Positions 4,602 to 5,903 of a stretch of DNA of 5,903 nt are shown piece by piece; within the stretch, counting starts at the first letter, position 1; every line of letters starts with the position of its first letter. The translations under genes were made by a program, and so were the position numbers. The notes beneath the pieces are model-generated. The model was not told where the DNA came from, made no database searches, and saw only the letters and a program-made list of their open reading frames with translations. The stretch lies in assembly GCA_030151765.1 (NCBI GenBank), contig JASLCW010000039.1, positions 1 through 5,903 of the forward strand, read 5' to 3'. The stretch comes from Marmoricola sp. GTDB lineage: Bacteria; Actinomycetota; Actinomycetes; Propionibacteriales; Nocardioidaceae.

Positions 4602-5903
4602 ATGACCAGCACCCACGAGATCCTCAATCAGGTCCCGCCGCTCGTCGGCCACGACACCTCCGCCGATCCCGCCCTGCTCGAAGGCATCGAGCGCGAGGGT
4701 GCGGCCTGGGCGCTGGACGAGATCCGGGCGGTCGGTCGTCTCGCCGGCACGGCGGAGGCGATGGACTGGGGGCGCCTCGCCGAGCGCGTCCCGCCGCGTC
4801 TGCTCACCCACGACCGCTACGGCCGTCGCATCGACGAGATCGACTACGTTCCGGCGTACCACCGACTCATGGAGACCGCCGTGAGTCACGGCATCCACGC
4901 CGCACCGTGGGCCGACGACCGTCCGGGTGCCCACGTCGCGCGCGCCGCGAAGTTCTACTCCTGGAACGTCGACGCCGGTCACGGCTGCCCGATCTCCATG
5001 ACCTACGCCGTGGTGCCCGCACTGCGCGCGAACCCTGAGCTGGCCGCGCGCTTCGAGCCCTTGCTCACCAATCGGGAGTACGACTTCGGTCTGCGCGACC
5101 CCCAGACCAAGCGCGGCCTGATCGCGGGCATGTCGATGACCGAGAAGCAGGGCGGTTCCGACGTCCGGGCCAACACGACCACGGCCACGCCGATCCCCGG
5201 TGAGGCAGGCGCCTATCGGATCGTGGGCCACAAGTGGTTCACCTCGGCGCCGATGTCCGACATGTTCCTGACCCTCGCCCAGGCGCCCGGCGGCCTGTCG
5301 TGCTTCCTGCTGCCGCGGGTGCTGCCCGGCGGTGATGCCAACGCGATCCGCTTCATGCGGCTCAAGGACAAGCTCGGCAACAAGTCCAATGCGTCGTCCG
5401 AGATCGAATACGAGAACGCCCTCGGCTGGCTCGTCGGCGAGGAGGGCAAGGGCGTCAAGACCATCGTGGAGATGGTCAACATGACCCGCCTCGACTGCGT
5501 GATCGGCTCCGCCTCCGGCATGCGTTCGGCGCTGGTCCAGGCCGCCCACCACGCACGCCATCGTGCTGCCTTCGGCAAGCTGCTCATCGACCAGCCGCTG
5601 ATGCGCAACGTCCTCGCCGACCTGGCGATCGAGTCCGAGGCCGCGACCACCGCGATGATGCGCCTCGCCGGCGCCAACGACCGCGCGATCCACGGCGATG
5701 CTGGTGAGGCCGCCCTACGCCGCCTGGCGCTGGCCGCGACGAAGTACTACGTCTGCAAGCGTGGCCCCGTCCTCGCCAACGAGGCCCTTGAGTGCCTCGG
5801 CGGCAACGGCTACATCGAGGAATTCGACATGGCCCGGATCTATCGCGAGCTCCCGCTGCTCTCCATCTGGGAAGGCTCCGGCAACGTCGCCGCCCTCGAC
5901 GCG
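4602..5903 (+). CDS. AidB-like acyl-CoA dehydrogenase (3' end outside window)
   Basis: The frame stays open to the window end, giving 434 residues of a protein expected to be about 540. It follows E. coli AidB along its length: NQVPPL near the start, CPISMTYA, then MTEKQGGSDVRANTT (179-193), GHKWF (209-213), GGLSCFLLPR, RLKDKLGNKSNAS, MTRLDCVIGSA, LGGNGYIEE (399-407) and YRELPLLSIWEGSGN (414-428). AidB is an FAD-binding flavoprotein of the acyl-CoA dehydrogenase superfamily, part of the Ada alkylation response in E. coli, where it binds DNA and has weak isovaleryl-CoA dehydrogenase activity. E424 in WEGSGN aligns with the catalytic-base glutamate of medium-chain acyl-CoA dehydrogenases. The DNA-binding C-terminal region of AidB lies beyond the window, so DNA binding cannot be judged. 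The neighbours (PaaX-type regulator and crotonase, no ada or alkA) suggest acyl-CoA metabolism. The start at 4602 is chosen by its GAGGA; the ATG at 4593 would add three residues. Confidence 0.93.
   Translation, partial: MTSTHEILNQVPPLVGHDTSADPALLEGIEREGAAWALDEIRAVGRLAGTAEAMDWGRLAERVPPRLLTHDRYGRRIDEIDYVPAYHRLMETAVSHGIHAAPWADDRPGAHVARAAKFYSWNVDAGHGCPISMTYAVVPALRANPELAARFEPLLTNREYDFGLRDPQTKRGLIAGMSMTEKQGGSDVRANTTTATPIPGEAGAYRIVGHKWFTSAPMSDMFLTLAQAPGGLSCFLLPRVLPGGDANAIRFMRLKDKLGNKSNASSEIEYENALGWLVGEEGKGVKTIVEMVNMTRLDCVIGSASGMRSALVQAAHHARHRAAFGKLLIDQPLMRNVLADLAIESEAATTAMMRLAGANDRAIHGDAGEAALRRLALAATKYYVCKRGPVLANEALECLGGNGYIEEFDMARIYRELPLLSIWEGSGNVAALDA

Noticed and set aside
4497..5693. Minus-strand open frame of 398 codons opposite the AidB-like gene
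   Set aside because: The plus strand matches AidB through its whole length; the minus frame is rich in Gly, His, Val and Arg with no domain signature.

Overview
This is a gene-dense stretch of high-GC DNA whose codons end mostly in G or C. It fits an actinomycete (Actinomycetota). The gene families present (SNF2 helicase with a SWIM partner, PaaX-type regulator, crotonase next to an AidB-like acyl-CoA dehydrogenase) are common in Nocardioides-, Gordonia- or Rhodococcus-like bacteria, but the genus cannot be fixed from the sequence. Six protein genes fill almost everything. The longest gene-free gap is 64 bp. I see no RNA gene, transposase, CRISPR array or tRNA-linked integration site.

Left half (1-2749): the 3' end of a SNF2-family helicase gene (+), then a SAM-dependent methyltransferase gene on the opposite strand, then a SWIM zinc-finger gene (+). 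Helicase and SWIM genes often sit side by side in bacteria and probably act together on DNA. Here a reversed methyltransferase gene of the kind usually found in cell-surface glycan clusters lies between them. It overlaps the helicase end by 10 bp and leaves 41 bp before the SWIM start. It looks like a cargo insertion into a partner pair.

Right half (2775-5903): a PaaX-family regulator gene (-) diverges from a crotonase-AidB-like operon (+) that runs off the window. The 64-bp divergent region is unusually AT-rich for this DNA. It holds two back-to-back promoters whose -35 boxes each lie inside the spacer of the other, with near-mirror symmetry. The crotonase promoter predicts a nearly leaderless mRNA. 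The crotonase lacks both glutamates used by classical enoyl-CoA hydratases, and the AidB-like start lies 5 bp after the crotonase stop. The simplest reading is an acyl-CoA-responsive catabolic or detoxifying unit controlled by the PaaX-like protein. The true substrate is unknown.

The most interesting items are the interlocked promoter pair with its inverted repeat, the active-site-altered crotonase tied to an AidB homologue, and the split helicase-SWIM pair.
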